Source: Teichococcus oryzae
GTDB lineage: Bacteria; Pseudomonadota; Alphaproteobacteria; Acetobacterales; Acetobacteraceae
Assembly (NCBI RefSeq): GCF_008386565.1
Contig: NZ_VUKA01000001.1
Span: forward strand, 496,001 to 560,000
Length of the DNA: 64,000 nt
Direction: 5' to 3'
Under the pieces are notes generated by a model. That model worked only from the letters and a program-made list of their open reading frames with translations, had not been told where the DNA came from and made no database searches. The translations under genes were made by a program, and so were the position numbers. This document shows, in pieces, positions 1 to 8,265 of this stretch. Numbering within the stretch: the first letter of the stretch is position 1; every line of letters begins with the position of its first letter.

Positions 1-663
1 GCTGAACTGCGAGAAAAAGAAGCGTTGCAACCGCATCAGCATGTCCCGCAGGTCGAAGGGCGGTGGCGGCTCGCTGGCCTGGCTCGGCGGCGCCGCGGCG
101 CGGAAGGCCGCCAGGGCCCGCCCGGTTTCCGACAAGGGCAGGTCGCGCGGCGCGCTGTCCGCCGTGGCGCTGCCCAGCCCCATCACCCGCAGCAGCGCGT
201 GGCTCGCCTGAGGCAGCTCGGCGGCGGCGCGCGCCGCATCCTCGGGACGCGGCGCGCAAACCACGGAGCGGCCTTCCAGCCCGCAGGGCATCTCCATCAT
301 CGGATTGGGCGGGAAGCGCAGCTGAACCGTTCCCGCCAGGGCCAGCAGCCCGCGCGCCACGCCTTCCATGCCGAGGTCGCGGGCGGTCACCACCGGCACC
401 AGCACGCCGCGCCGCACGGCCACTTCCAGCGCCAGCGCCGATTCGGTGGCGGTGGCCGGCTCCACCGGCGTCGCATGGGTCATGCGGCAGGCGGTGTGGT
501 CGGTCATCGGGTCGGCGGCGCAGCTGAGGATCCATGGCCCATAGCTTTCCGTGGCCGCGCGGGCGGGGGCGGAAAGCAGGGGCAGGACCAGCAGGGCCAA
601 GGCTGGCAAGGCCAGGATTGGCAGGGGCGGGGCTGGCCGGGTCGGGGTGGCGGTCATGCGCAT
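1..663 (-). CDS. IalB-like exported protein (partial, runs off window start)
   Basis: The reading frame is open from an ATG at 663 to the window edge, giving 221 residues with no stop, so the C-terminus lies outside. Residues about 15-37 form a hydrophobic signal segment ending in ARAA. The following stretch, with Tyr41-Gly-Pro-Trp-Ile-Leu-Ser-Cys48 and then Cys59-Arg-Met, resembles the start of the invasion-associated locus B (IalB) domain. Two more cysteines (127, 136) could make a second disulfide pair. The part after residue 150 is a Pro/Ala-rich extension beyond the usual IalB core. An in-frame ATG at 657 is an alternative start; neither has a clear ribosome binding site. Function of this family in free-living bacteria is not settled. 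It is divergent from the aldo/keto reductase gene. Confidence 0.6.
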   Translation of the reverse strand, partial: MRMTATPTRPAPPLPILALPALALLVLPLLSAPARAATESYGPWILSCAADPMTDHTACRMTHATPVEPATATESALALEVAVRRGVLVPVVTARDLGMEGVARGLLALAGTVQLRFPPNPMMEMPCGLEGRSVVCAPRPEDAARAAAELPQASHALLRVMGLGSATADSAPRDLPLSETGRALAAFRAAAPPSQASEPPPPFDLRDMLMRLQRFFFSQFS

Positions 664-698
664 ATGCGGCAAGATAGGGATCGAGGAAGGAGTTCGCC

Positions 699-1529
699 AT
701 GAACCGCATCACCTTGCCGGACGGCGCCAGCCTTCCCGTCCTGGGACAGGGCACCTGGAAGATGGGCGAGCGCGGTGCCGACCGGGCGGCCGAGACGCGC
801 GTCCTCCGGCTGGGCCTGGATCTCGGCCTGACGCTGATCGACACGGCCGAGATGTATGCCGAGGGCGGCGCCGAGGAGGTGGTGGCCGAGGCCGTCGCCG
901 GGCGGCGGGACGAGGTGTTCCTGGTCACCAAGGCCTATCCGCAGAACGCTTCCCGCACGCGGCTGCCGCAGGCCTGCGAACGCAGCCTGAAGCGCCTGCG
1001 GACGGATGTGATCGACCTTTACCTGCTGCACTGGCGGGGCGCGGTGCCGCTGGCGGAAACGGTGGAGGCGATGCGCCGGCTGGTGGCCGAGGGCAAGATC
1101 CGCCGCTGGGGGGTTTCCAACCTCGACATGTCCGACCTGGAGGAGCTGGGGGAGGCGCTGCCGGAATGCGCCACGGACCAGGTGCTGTACAATCTTGAGG
1201 CGCGCGGCGTGGAATTCGACCTGTTGCCCTATGCGGCGCGGCTGATGATGCCGGTGATGGCTTATTCCCCCATCGGCCAGGGCGGCAGCCTGCTGCGCCA
1301 TCCAGCCCTGCGGCGCGTCGCGGCGCGGCATGGCATCAGCACGGCGCAGGTGGCGCTGGCCTGGACGCTGCGCAATGACGGCATCATCAGCATCCCCAAG
1401 GCCGCAGACGAGGCGCATCTGCGGGAAAACGCCGATGTGTGGAAGGTGGTGCTGACGCCGGAGGACCTGGCGGAGCTCGACGGCGCCTTTCCGCCGCCCA
1501 AGCGCAAGCAGCCGCTGGAGATGCTGTGA
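699..1529 (+). CDS. Aldo/keto reductase
   Basis: A 276-residue single-domain TIM-barrel NAD(P)H oxidoreductase of the aldo/keto reductase superfamily. The catalytic tetrad is visible as Asp48, Tyr53, Lys78 and His111 (motifs LIDTAEMYAEGG, VTKAYP and YLLHWRG). The C-terminal cofactor site is represented by SIPKAADEAHLREN. An AAGGAG ribosome binding site sits about 7 nt before the ATG. Length and motif order match the short prokaryotic members that begin with a GASLPVLGQGTW-type strand. The substrate cannot be inferred. The gene lies just upstream of the Ehr-like operon, separated by about 90 nt, and there is no evidence that it belongs to that complex. Confidence 0.9.
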   Translation: MNRITLPDGASLPVLGQGTWKMGERGADRAAETRVLRLGLDLGLTLIDTAEMYAEGGAEEVVAEAVAGRRDEVFLVTKAYPQNASRTRLPQACERSLKRLRTDVIDLYLLHWRGAVPLAETVEAMRRLVAEGKIRRWGVSNLDMSDLEELGEALPECATDQVLYNLEARGVEFDLLPYAARLMMPVMAYSPIGQGGSLLRHPALRRVAARHGISTAQVALAWTLRNDGIISIPKAADEAHLRENADVWKVVLTPEDLAELDGAFPPPKRKQPLEML

Positions 1530-1621
1530 CCAGGGCCGGTACCCTGGCCTTCGCTTTGCGGGTTTCGGCTTGCGTGAGGGGTGCCTATCTTCCGCCACGT
1601 GACCTGCTTGACTGACATGCC

Positions 1622-3649
1622 GTGAGCGCGGTGCTGGCGACCTTGTTGCTCATGCTGCTGCCGCTGGCCCTGGCGGGCGGCGGCGCGGCGCGCTGGCCGG
1701 CGCTGGCGCGGCTGGTGCATGGCGGCTGTTTTCTGGTTTCGCTGGGCTTCGCGGCGCTGGGCGTCGCCGTGCTGGTCTTCGGTGGCGGCGATCCGCTGCT
1801 ACTGCCCGTTGGCCCGCCCTGGGCGCCGCTGAGCCTGGCGCTGGATGGCCTGTCCGCCTGGTTTCTGTTGCTGCTGGGGCTGGTCGGCGCCGCCACCGGC
1901 CTGTTCGCCTGGACCCATGAGGCCGAGGCCCCGCCACGCCGCCTCCTGTGCTACCCGTTGTTCCTGTTCGGCATGGCGCTGTGTCTGGGGGCCGCCGACG
2001 GCTTCACCCTGATCCTGGGCTTCGAGGCCATGTCGCTGGCCTCCTGGGGCCTGCTGGTGGCGCGGGCAATGGAAACGCGCGGGGAAGGGGAGCGGCTCGC
2101 CGCGCGCCTTTACCTCGGCTTCGCGCTGTTCGGCGCCGCCTGCCTGATCCCGGCGATCGGGCTGATGGGCGGGCTGGCGGGCGACCTTTCCTTTGCCGGT
2201 CTGCGGGCCGCGCCTATGCAGGGCGGCATGGCGGCGCTGGTGATGGCGCTGGTGCTGCTGGGCGCCGGGTCCAAGGCCGGGCTGGTGCCGCTGCATGGCT
2301 GGCTGCCCATCGCCCATCCGGTGGCGCCGGCCGGCGTTTCGGCGCTGATGTCCGGCGCCATGACCAAGGTGGCGCTGTATGTGGTGGCGCGGCTGGTGCT
2401 GGATCTCGGCGGGCCGGCGCAGCCGCCGGCCTGGGGCGCGCCGCTGCTGGTGATCGGCGCCGCGTCGGCCCTGTTCGGTGCCCTGCGCGCGACGCAGGAG
2501 GTGGATGGCAAGGTGCTGCTGGCCTGCTCCACCATCGAGCATGTCGGGCTGGTGGCGATGGGCCTCGGCCTGTCCGCGGTGCTGCGCGGGGCGGATCTGG
2601 GGCCGCTCGCTTCCGTGGCCGCCGGGGCGGCGCTGCTGCACGCCCTGGGCCACGCCCTGTTCAAGACGTTGTTGTTCCTGTCCGCCGGGGAGGTCGAGCA
2701 CGGCGCCGGATCGCGCCGGCTGGATGCGCTGGGCGGGCTGATCCACGCCATGCCGCTGGTGGCGCTGTGCGCGCTGTTCGGCGCCGCCGCGGCGGCCGCC
2801 CTGCCGCCGCTGGTGGGCTTCGCCGGGGAATGGCTGCTGCTTCAGGCGCTGTTGTCCGCCTGGCGCGTGGGCGCGCTCTGGGTGCAGGTGATGGTGGCGG
2901 CGGTGACGGCGGTGGTGGCGCTGTCCACCGCGCTGGGCGCCATGGCGATGCTGCGCTTCTGGGGCCTGTGCTTCCTGGGCCGGGCACGCACGCCGCGCAC
3001 ATTGGGTGCGCAGGACGCGGCGCCGCCGGCCCGGGCCGCCCTGGTCGCGCTGGTGGTGCTGGCCACCGGGGCGGGGCTTCTGCCCGGCAGCCTGCTGGCC
3101 CTGGGCGCGCCGGCGGTGGCGCAGGTCAGCGGCCATGCGGGGCTGGTGGTGGCCGGCCCCTGGTCGGTTGGCGCCGCCACGGCGGCCTCGGCCTATTGGC
3201 CGCTGGGCGTGCTGCTGCTGGTCGCGATCGTGGCGGCGGCGCTGGTGGCGGGGTTGCGCCGCCTGTCGCTGCAGCCCGCGGCGCGGGGCCCGGTCTGGGA
3301 TGGCGGCTTCATCGCGCCGCCGGCGCATCTGCCCTTCGGCGATCCGGCCACCCAGGCCAGCGCCGCCGGCTTCGCGCAGCCGCTGCGGCGGATGCTGGGC
3401 ACCCGCCTGCTGATGGCGCGGGAGGCCGTGCATTTCGCCGCCCCGGGCGATCCCGCGCCGGCCCGGCTGGAGGCCGGGTTCCGCGACCCGGTCCTGCCCG
3501 CCTTTCTTCGCCCGCTGCTGATCGCGCGGGACAGGCTGGCGCAGGCGGCCGAATGGCTGCGTGACCTCAGCATCCGGCAGTTCCTCGGCATCGCCTTCGG
3601 CACGCTGTTGCTGCTGCTGGCCTTGCTGGCGCTGGCGGGCCCGCCATGA
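1622..3649 (+). CDS. hyfB: HyfB-like antiporter-type membrane subunit of an Ehr/hydrogenase-4-like complex
   Basis: A 675-residue polytopic protein related to HyfB/HycC and complex I NuoL, the family that forms ion channels in these complexes. The conserved core motif is present around residues 215-245 (GSKAGLVPLHGWLPIAHP, with Lys218), followed by MTKVALY with the second transmembrane lysine. It opens a six-gene run (hyfB-C-E-F-G-I order) in which each stop overlaps the next start; this gene overlaps the next by 4 nt. The start is GTG at 1622, with no good ribosome binding site; ATG at 1652 is an alternative. Expected role: ion translocation coupled to electron transfer in the peripheral arm. 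Confidence 0.85.
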   Translation: MSAVLATLLLMLLPLALAGGGAARWPALARLVHGGCFLVSLGFAALGVAVLVFGGGDPLLLPVGPPWAPLSLALDGLSAWFLLLLGLVGAATGLFAWTHEAEAPPRRLLCYPLFLFGMALCLGAADGFTLILGFEAMSLASWGLLVARAMETRGEGERLAARLYLGFALFGAACLIPAIGLMGGLAGDLSFAGLRAAPMQGGMAALVMALVLLGAGSKAGLVPLHGWLPIAHPVAPAGVSALMSGAMTKVALYVVARLVLDLGGPAQPPAWGAPLLVIGAASALFGALRATQEVDGKVLLACSTIEHVGLVAMGLGLSAVLRGADLGPLASVAAGAALLHALGHALFKTLLFLSAGEVEHGAGSRRLDALGGLIHAMPLVALCALFGAAAAAALPPLVGFAGEWLLLQALLSAWRVGALWVQVMVAAVTAVVALSTALGAMAMLRFWGLCFLGRARTPRTLGAQDAAPPARAALVALVVLATGAGLLPGSLLALGAPAVAQVSGHAGLVVAGPWSVGAATAASAYWPLGVLLLVAIVAAALVAGLRRLSLQPAARGPVWDGGFIAPPAHLPFGDPATQASAAGFAQPLRRMLGTRLLMAREAVHFAAPGDPAPARLEAGFRDPVLPAFLRPLLIARDRLAQAAEWLRDLSIRQFLGIAFGTLLLLLALLALAGPP

Positions 3650-4602
3650 CGCCGGGCGCGATCTTCACCCAGCTGGTGCATCTGGCGCTGATGCTGGCGC
3701 TGGCGCCGTTGCTGGTCGGGCTGGTGCGCTGGCTGAAGGCCCGGCTCATGGGGCGGCGGGGGCCAAGCCCGTTGCAGCCCTGGCGGGACTTGGCGAAGCT
3801 GGCGCGCAAGCAGCCGCTTCTGGCGGAAAGCGCGTCCGTGATGTCGGTGGCGACGCCCTATCTGGCGCTGGCGGCCACAAGCGCGGCGGCGGCGCTGGTG
3901 CCCGGCTTCGCGCGCGGCATGGCGCTGGCACCCATGGCCGACCTGATCCTGGTGGCCGGGCTGCTGGCGCTGTCCCGCTTCGCCCTGGCGCTGGCGGCGA
4001 TGGATGTGGGCACCGCCTTTGGCGACCTCGGCGCCGCGCGGGAGATGAGCTTCGCCGCCTTTGCCGAACCGGCCTTCATCCTGTCCGTGCTGTGCTTCGC
4101 CATCCTGGCCGGCTCCACCAACCTCGACGCCATCGGTGCAGCCTTCGCCGATGGCGGGCCGGGGCTGCGCATCTCGCTTCTGCTGGCGCTGCTGGCGCTG
4201 CTCGCTGTGGCCCTGGCCGAGAATGGCCGCATGCCGGTGGACAATCCCGCCACCCACCTGGAGCTGACCATGGTGCATGAGGCGATGCTGCTGGAAACCT
4301 CCGGCCGCTACCTCGCCCTGTGGGAGATGCAGGCGGCGCTGCGGCTGATGCTGTGGCTGTCGCTGCTGGCGGCGCTGTTCCTGCCCTTCGGCACCGCGCC
4401 GGCCTTTTCCGGCCTGGGCGGCTGGCTGCTCGGGCTGCTGGCCTGGGTCGTGAAGCTCGGCGCCCTGGCGGTGGCGCTGGCGGTGTTCGAGAGCGCCATT
4501 GCCAAGATGCGGGTGTTCCGCGTGCCGGAATTCCTCGGCGCGGCCCTGCTGCTGGCGCTGCTGGGCGCGGTGTTCCTGTTTCTTTCAACCGGATTGGCGT
4601 GA
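3646..4602 (+). CDS. hyfC: HyfC/NuoH-like membrane subunit
   Basis: A 318-residue membrane protein of the HyfC/HycD/NuoH family, which anchors the peripheral arm and shapes the quinone- or electron-acceptor-proximal end of the membrane arm. The diagnostic stretch ENGRMPVDNPATHLEL followed by TMVHEAMLLE is intact, as is the N-terminal LVRWLKARLMGRRGPSPLQPW loop. About eight hydrophobic helices are visible. ATG at 3646 overlaps the hyfB stop by 4 nt, and the gene's own stop shares a base with the hyfE-like start, so translational coupling is likely. Confidence 0.88.
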   Translation: MTPGAIFTQLVHLALMLALAPLLVGLVRWLKARLMGRRGPSPLQPWRDLAKLARKQPLLAESASVMSVATPYLALAATSAAAALVPGFARGMALAPMADLILVAGLLALSRFALALAAMDVGTAFGDLGAAREMSFAAFAEPAFILSVLCFAILAGSTNLDAIGAAFADGGPGLRISLLLALLALLAVALAENGRMPVDNPATHLELTMVHEAMLLETSGRYLALWEMQAALRLMLWLSLLAALFLPFGTAPAFSGLGGWLLGLLAWVVKLGALAVALAVFESAIAKMRVFRVPEFLGAALLLALLGAVFLFLSTGLA

Positions 4603-5291
4603 TGGGCTTCGGCCAGCTTCCCTTCGACATGGCGCATCTGCTGGCGGGCGGGGTGCTGCTGCTGTCCTTTGTGCTGCTTTACCAGCGGCGGGTGACGGCG
4701 CTGATCGGCGCCCTGGCCGCACAGGGCGCGGTGCTGGCGATGGCCGTCGCGTGGCAGGGCTGGGTGCTCGACGTGCCCGCCCTTTACGTCACCGCCCTGG
4801 CGGCGCTGCTGGCCAAGGCGGTGGCCATTCCGCTCGGGCTGCGGCTGCTGGTGCGGCGCTTCGGCCTGCGGCGGGCGGTGGAAACCGCCATCGGCATCGG
4901 CCCCGGGATGATCATGGGCGTCGGGCTGGTGGCGCTGGCCATCCTGGTGGTGCTGCCGGCGACCCAGGGGGCCGGGGCGCTGGTGCGGGAAGGCCTGGCC
5001 TTCGCCATGTCCGTGATGCTGCTGGGCATGCTGATGATGATCACCCGCCGGCACGCCATCGGACAGGTGGTGGGGCTGCTCAGCCTGGAGAACGGGCTGG
5101 TGCTGGCCGCCGCCGGGGCGCGGGGCCTGCCGCTGGTGGTGGAGCTGGCCACCGCCGCCCTGGTGGTGGCGCTGGCCGCCGTGGCCGGCTTCTTCACCCT
5201 GCGCCTGCGCGACGATTTCGCCGGGCTGGATCTCGGCCTGCTGCACCACCATCGCGGGGAAAGCGCGCCGCCCGGGGAGGGCCCGCCTTGA
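4602..5291 (+). CDS. hyfE: HyfE-like (NuoK-related) membrane subunit
   Basis: A 229-residue membrane protein of the HyfE family, whose second half resembles NuoK. The NuoK-like signature is the region RRHAIGQVVGLLSLENGLVLA, which carries the conserved membrane Glu. The start ATG at 4602 overlaps the preceding stop (TGATG), which argues against a longer upstream start. The C-terminal tail is short and hydrophilic (LLHHHRGESAPPGEGPP). HyfE is characteristic of the hydrogenase-4/Ehr branch and distinguishes this operon from complex I. Confidence 0.85.
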   Translation: MGFGQLPFDMAHLLAGGVLLLSFVLLYQRRVTALIGALAAQGAVLAMAVAWQGWVLDVPALYVTALAALLAKAVAIPLGLRLLVRRFGLRRAVETAIGIGPGMIMGVGLVALAILVVLPATQGAGALVREGLAFAMSVMLLGMLMMITRRHAIGQVVGLLSLENGLVLAAAGARGLPLVVELATAALVVALAAVAGFFTLRLRDDFAGLDLGLLHHHRGESAPPGEGPP

Positions 5292-6760
5292 ACGAGGCGC
5301 TGGCCATGTTGATCCCGACGCTGCCTGGCCTCCTGGTGGCGCTGCCGGTGATCGGCGGCGTGGCGCTGGCCGCCATTCCGTCGCCGCGGCTGGCCGCCAT
5401 GCTGAACATCGCCCTGGCGGCCGCGGGCTTCGCCCTGGCCCTGGCATTGGCGGCTCTGCCCTTCGGCGTGAACGGATGGCTGCACACCGACGCGCTGAAC
5501 CTGCCGCTGCTCCTGCTGGGCGCGCTGGTCGGGCTGACCACGGCCTGCTTCTCCGCCGCCACCCTGCCGCGGGAAGGCTTCACGCCCGTCACCGGGCGCG
5601 CCTTCCATGCCGCCTTCCAGATCTTCCTGGGCGCGCACCACCTGGCGCTGCTGGCGGAGAATTTGGGCCTCACCTGGGTCGCCATCGAAACGGCGACGCT
5701 GGCCTCGGTGCTGATGGTGGCGCTGCACCGTGGCCGCGCGGCGATCGAGGCGGCCTGGAAATTCCTGATCCTTGGCGGGCTCGGCATCGCCCTGGCGCTG
5801 TTCGGCACCATTGTGCTGGGGCTGGCGGCCCAGCCGGTGCTGGGCGGGGAAGCCAGCCTGTCCTTCACGGCGCTGCGCGGCGTGGCGGCGCAGGCCGATG
5901 GCGGGCTGCTCAGCCTGGCCTTCGTGTTCCTGCTGGTCGGCTACGGCACCAAGGCGGGGCTGGTGCCGCTGCATTCCTGGCTGCCGGACGCCCATGCCGA
6001 GGGGCCGGTCGCGATGTCCGCCGTGTTGTCCGGCCTGCTGTTGAACGCGGCACTGCACGCCATCCTGCGCGCCAAGGCGGTGGTCGGGCTGAACCCCGCG
6101 ACCCTGTCGCCCGGCGCGCTGCTGCTGGGCATGGGGCTGTTGTCGTTGCTGGTGGCCGCCATCTCGCTGTGGCGGCGGCGCGATGCGCGGCGCTTCTTCG
6201 CCTGGAGCAGCATCGAGCATATCGGGCTGGCCGCCATCGGCTTCGGCCTGGGCGGCGCGGCCTCGGTGGCGGGGATGCTGCACCTGCTCGGGCATTCCCT
6301 GGTGAAAAGCGCCATCTTCTTCACGCTGGGTCAGGCCGGGCGGCGGCAATTGGCGGAACTGGCCGGGCTGGCCCCAGCGCGTGCCTGGATCGGCTGGCCG
6401 CTGGTGGTGGCAATGCTGGCCATCGCCGGCCTGCCGCCCTTTTCCTTGTTCGCCAGCGAGTTCCTGCTGGTGCAGCAAAGCGCGGCGCGGCTGCCCTGGC
6501 TGGTGGTGCCGCTGGCAATCGGGCTGCTGGTGGCGGCGCTGGCCTTGCTGCGGCAAGTCCATGCCATCGCCCTGGGCCCCGCCGCGCCGTCGGCGGAGCA
6601 TGCTCCGCCGACGGCGGGTGCCGTGGTGCCGGCATGGCTGGCGCCCTGGCTGGCCATGGTGCCGGTGCATCTGCACCTGTTACTGGCATTGCTGCTGGGC
6701 TTGGCCTTGCCGCCCGCCCTTTACGCGATGCTGGTTGAGGCGGGGAGGATTGCCGGATGA
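5288..6760 (+). CDS. hyfF: HyfF-like (NuoM/N-related) antiporter-type membrane subunit
   Basis: A 490-residue second antiporter-like subunit. The core motif GTKAGLVPLHSWLPDAHAEGP starts near residue 221 and contains Lys222; the next helix reads LLLNAALHAILR, as in HyfF proteins, where Asn occupies the position of the NuoM lysine. I chose the TTG at 5288 because GGGGAGGG lies about 7 nt upstream and it overlaps the hyfE stop by three bases; ATG at 5306 is the alternative. Residues about 433-443 are encoded by a 32-bp perfect palindrome (see separate entry). The protein is expected to form one of two ion pathways in the membrane arm. Confidence 0.85.
   Translation: MNEALAMLIPTLPGLLVALPVIGGVALAAIPSPRLAAMLNIALAAAGFALALALAALPFGVNGWLHTDALNLPLLLLGALVGLTTACFSAATLPREGFTPVTGRAFHAAFQIFLGAHHLALLAENLGLTWVAIETATLASVLMVALHRGRAAIEAAWKFLILGGLGIALALFGTIVLGLAAQPVLGGEASLSFTALRGVAAQADGGLLSLAFVFLLVGYGTKAGLVPLHSWLPDAHAEGPVAMSAVLSGLLLNAALHAILRAKAVVGLNPATLSPGALLLGMGLLSLLVAAISLWRRRDARRFFAWSSIEHIGLAAIGFGLGGAASVAGMLHLLGHSLVKSAIFFTLGQAGRRQLAELAGLAPARAWIGWPLVVAMLAIAGLPPFSLFASEFLLVQQSAARLPWLVVPLAIGLLVAALALLRQVHAIALGPAAPSAEHAPPTAGAVVPAWLAPWLAMVPVHLHLLLALLLGLALPPALYAMLVEAGRIAG
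6585..6616. repeat. 32-bp perfect palindrome inside hyfF
   Basis: Positions 6585-6600 (CGCCGTCGGCGGAGCA) are the exact reverse complement of 6601-6616. The element lies in frame in the hyfF-like gene and encodes a Pro/Ala-rich hydrophilic linker (PSAEHAPPTAG) before the last transmembrane helices. Codon bias alone would not be expected to give 16 matched pairs. It could be a palindromic repeat inserted into a tolerant loop. I found no second copy in this window. Confidence 0.85.
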
Positions 6761-8265
6761 GCCGCCCCGCCACCGAGCTGATCCGCCGCGGCGTCGCCCG
6801 TGCCGGCATCCGGCATGAACTGGACGCCGACGGCTGGCTCGCCCTGCGCGATGCGCTGGCGGAGGAGCCGGAACTGGATTTCCTCGGCCTTTGGGCGGAG
6901 GAGGGCGCCGTGCATGCCGCCTTCCATGGCCCGGATGGCGTGTTGCTGGCGACGCTGCCGGTCACGGGCGGTGCCTTTCCCGCCTTGTCGCCCGCCCGGC
7001 CGGCCGCCGCCTGGTTCGAGCGGGCGGTGGCGGATCTGTGGGGCAGGCGGGCGGAAGGCGGCACCGATGGGCGGCCCTGGCTCGACCACGGGCGGTGGGC
7101 CGTCACCGCTCCGCTGTCATCCAGGCCGGCCCCGAATACGTCCGAGCCGCCGCAGCCGGTTTTCCTGCCCGCCACCGGGCCCGGGGTGCATCAGGTGCCG
7201 GTTGGCCCGATCCATGCCGGCGTGATCGAGCCCGGCCATTTCCGCTTCCATGTGCAGGGCGAGACGGTGGTGCGGCTTGAGGCCCGGCTTGGCTATGCCC
7301 ACAAGGGCACGCTGGGGCTGATGCGCGGCAAGTCGCCGCGGGCGGCGGCGCGCTTCGCGGCGCGGATCTCGGGCGATTCCACCGTGGCGCATTCCTGGGC
7401 CTTCGCCGCCGCCGCGGAAGCGGCGCTCGGGGTCAAGCCACCGCCCCGCGCCCTGTTGCTGCGCGGCCTGATGGCGGAGCTGGAGCGCATCGCCAACCAC
7501 CTGAACGACTGGGGCGCGCTGTGCGGCGATGCCGCCTTCGCCTGGCCGCAGGCGCGTTGCGGCGTGCTGCGCGAAGGCTTGCTGCGGGCGCAGGAAGCCG
7601 CCTTCGGCCACCGGCTGATGATGGACCGCGTCGTGCCCGGCGGCGTGTCCATCGACATCGCGCGGAGCGGCCCCGACAGGCTGCGCGCCGCGCTGGCCGG
7701 GATCGGCGACGGGTTGCCGGCCCTGCGCCGCATCACCGAGGAACAGGCGAGCCTGCAGGACCGCCTGTCCGGCACCGGCGTGCTGCGGCCGGAGCTGGCG
7801 GCGCGCTTCGCCGCCGGCGGCTTCGTCGGCCGCGCCTCGGGGCGGGATTTCGACGCGCGGCGGAACGGTGCCTACCCGCCCTATGATAGCCTCGCCTTCG
7901 AGGTGCCGGTGCTGCAGGCCGGCGACGTGGAAGCGCGGCTGGCGATCCGCGTGGCGGAGCTGGAGCAATCCCTGGCCCTGGCCGAAACGCTGATGGCGCG
8001 GCTGGAGCCCGGCGAAACCCTGGTGGCCCCGCCGCCCGAGGCCATGCGCGCCGGCGAGGGCGTCGCGCTGGTGGAAGGCTTCCGCGGCGATGTGCTGTGC
8101 TGGATGGCGCTGGACGAGGCGGGGCTGATCCGCGCCTGCTTCTCGCGGGATCCGTCCTGGCTGCACTGGCCGCTGCTGGAAGCGGCCGTGGAGGGCAACA
8201 TCCTGGCCGACTTCCCCCTCTGCAACAAATCCTTCAACGCCAGCTATAGCGGGGTGGATCTGTGA
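6757..8265 (+). CDS. hyfG: HyfG-like large subunit lacking all Ni-Fe ligand cysteines (Ehr-type)
   Basis: A 502-residue fusion. The N-terminal part (about 1-125) resembles a degenerate NuoC/30-kDa domain (WFERAVADLWGRR then GRPWLDHG). Residues about 140-502 resemble the NuoD/49-kDa or [NiFe]-hydrogenase large subunit (GPIHAGVIEPGHFRF, LGYAHKG). In hydrogenases two CxxC pairs bind the Ni-Fe site. Here the first pair aligns to Arg-Ile-Ser205-Gly-Asp-Ser208, and the C-terminal DPCxxC region reads SFNASYSGVDL with Ser496 and Gly499. All four ligands are therefore absent while the flanking sequence is kept. This matches the Ehr (energy-converting hydrogenase related) group and rules out ordinary hydrogenase activity. 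There is no C-terminal processing extension, and no hyp maturation gene is in the window. ATG at 6757 overlaps the hyfF stop by 4 nt. Confidence 0.85.
   Translation: MSRPATELIRRGVARAGIRHELDADGWLALRDALAEEPELDFLGLWAEEGAVHAAFHGPDGVLLATLPVTGGAFPALSPARPAAAWFERAVADLWGRRAEGGTDGRPWLDHGRWAVTAPLSSRPAPNTSEPPQPVFLPATGPGVHQVPVGPIHAGVIEPGHFRFHVQGETVVRLEARLGYAHKGTLGLMRGKSPRAAARFAARISGDSTVAHSWAFAAAAEAALGVKPPPRALLLRGLMAELERIANHLNDWGALCGDAAFAWPQARCGVLREGLLRAQEAAFGHRLMMDRVVPGGVSIDIARSGPDRLRAALAGIGDGLPALRRITEEQASLQDRLSGTGVLRPELAARFAAGGFVGRASGRDFDARRNGAYPPYDSLAFEVPVLQAGDVEARLAIRVAELEQSLALAETLMARLEPGETLVAPPPEAMRAGEGVALVEGFRGDVLCWMALDEAGLIRACFSRDPSWLHWPLLEAAVEGNILADFPLCNKSFNASYSGVDL

Noticed and set aside
1799-3433. 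Long antisense open frames across many genes (for example opposite hyfB, sucA and lpdA)
   Set aside because: They are Gln/His/Arg/Gly-rich shadows caused by high GC at third codon positions; no conserved motifs.
7599-7700. A functional [NiFe]-hydrogenase call for this operon
   Set aside because: All four Ni-Fe ligand cysteines are missing in the large subunit and no hyp maturation genes are present in the window.
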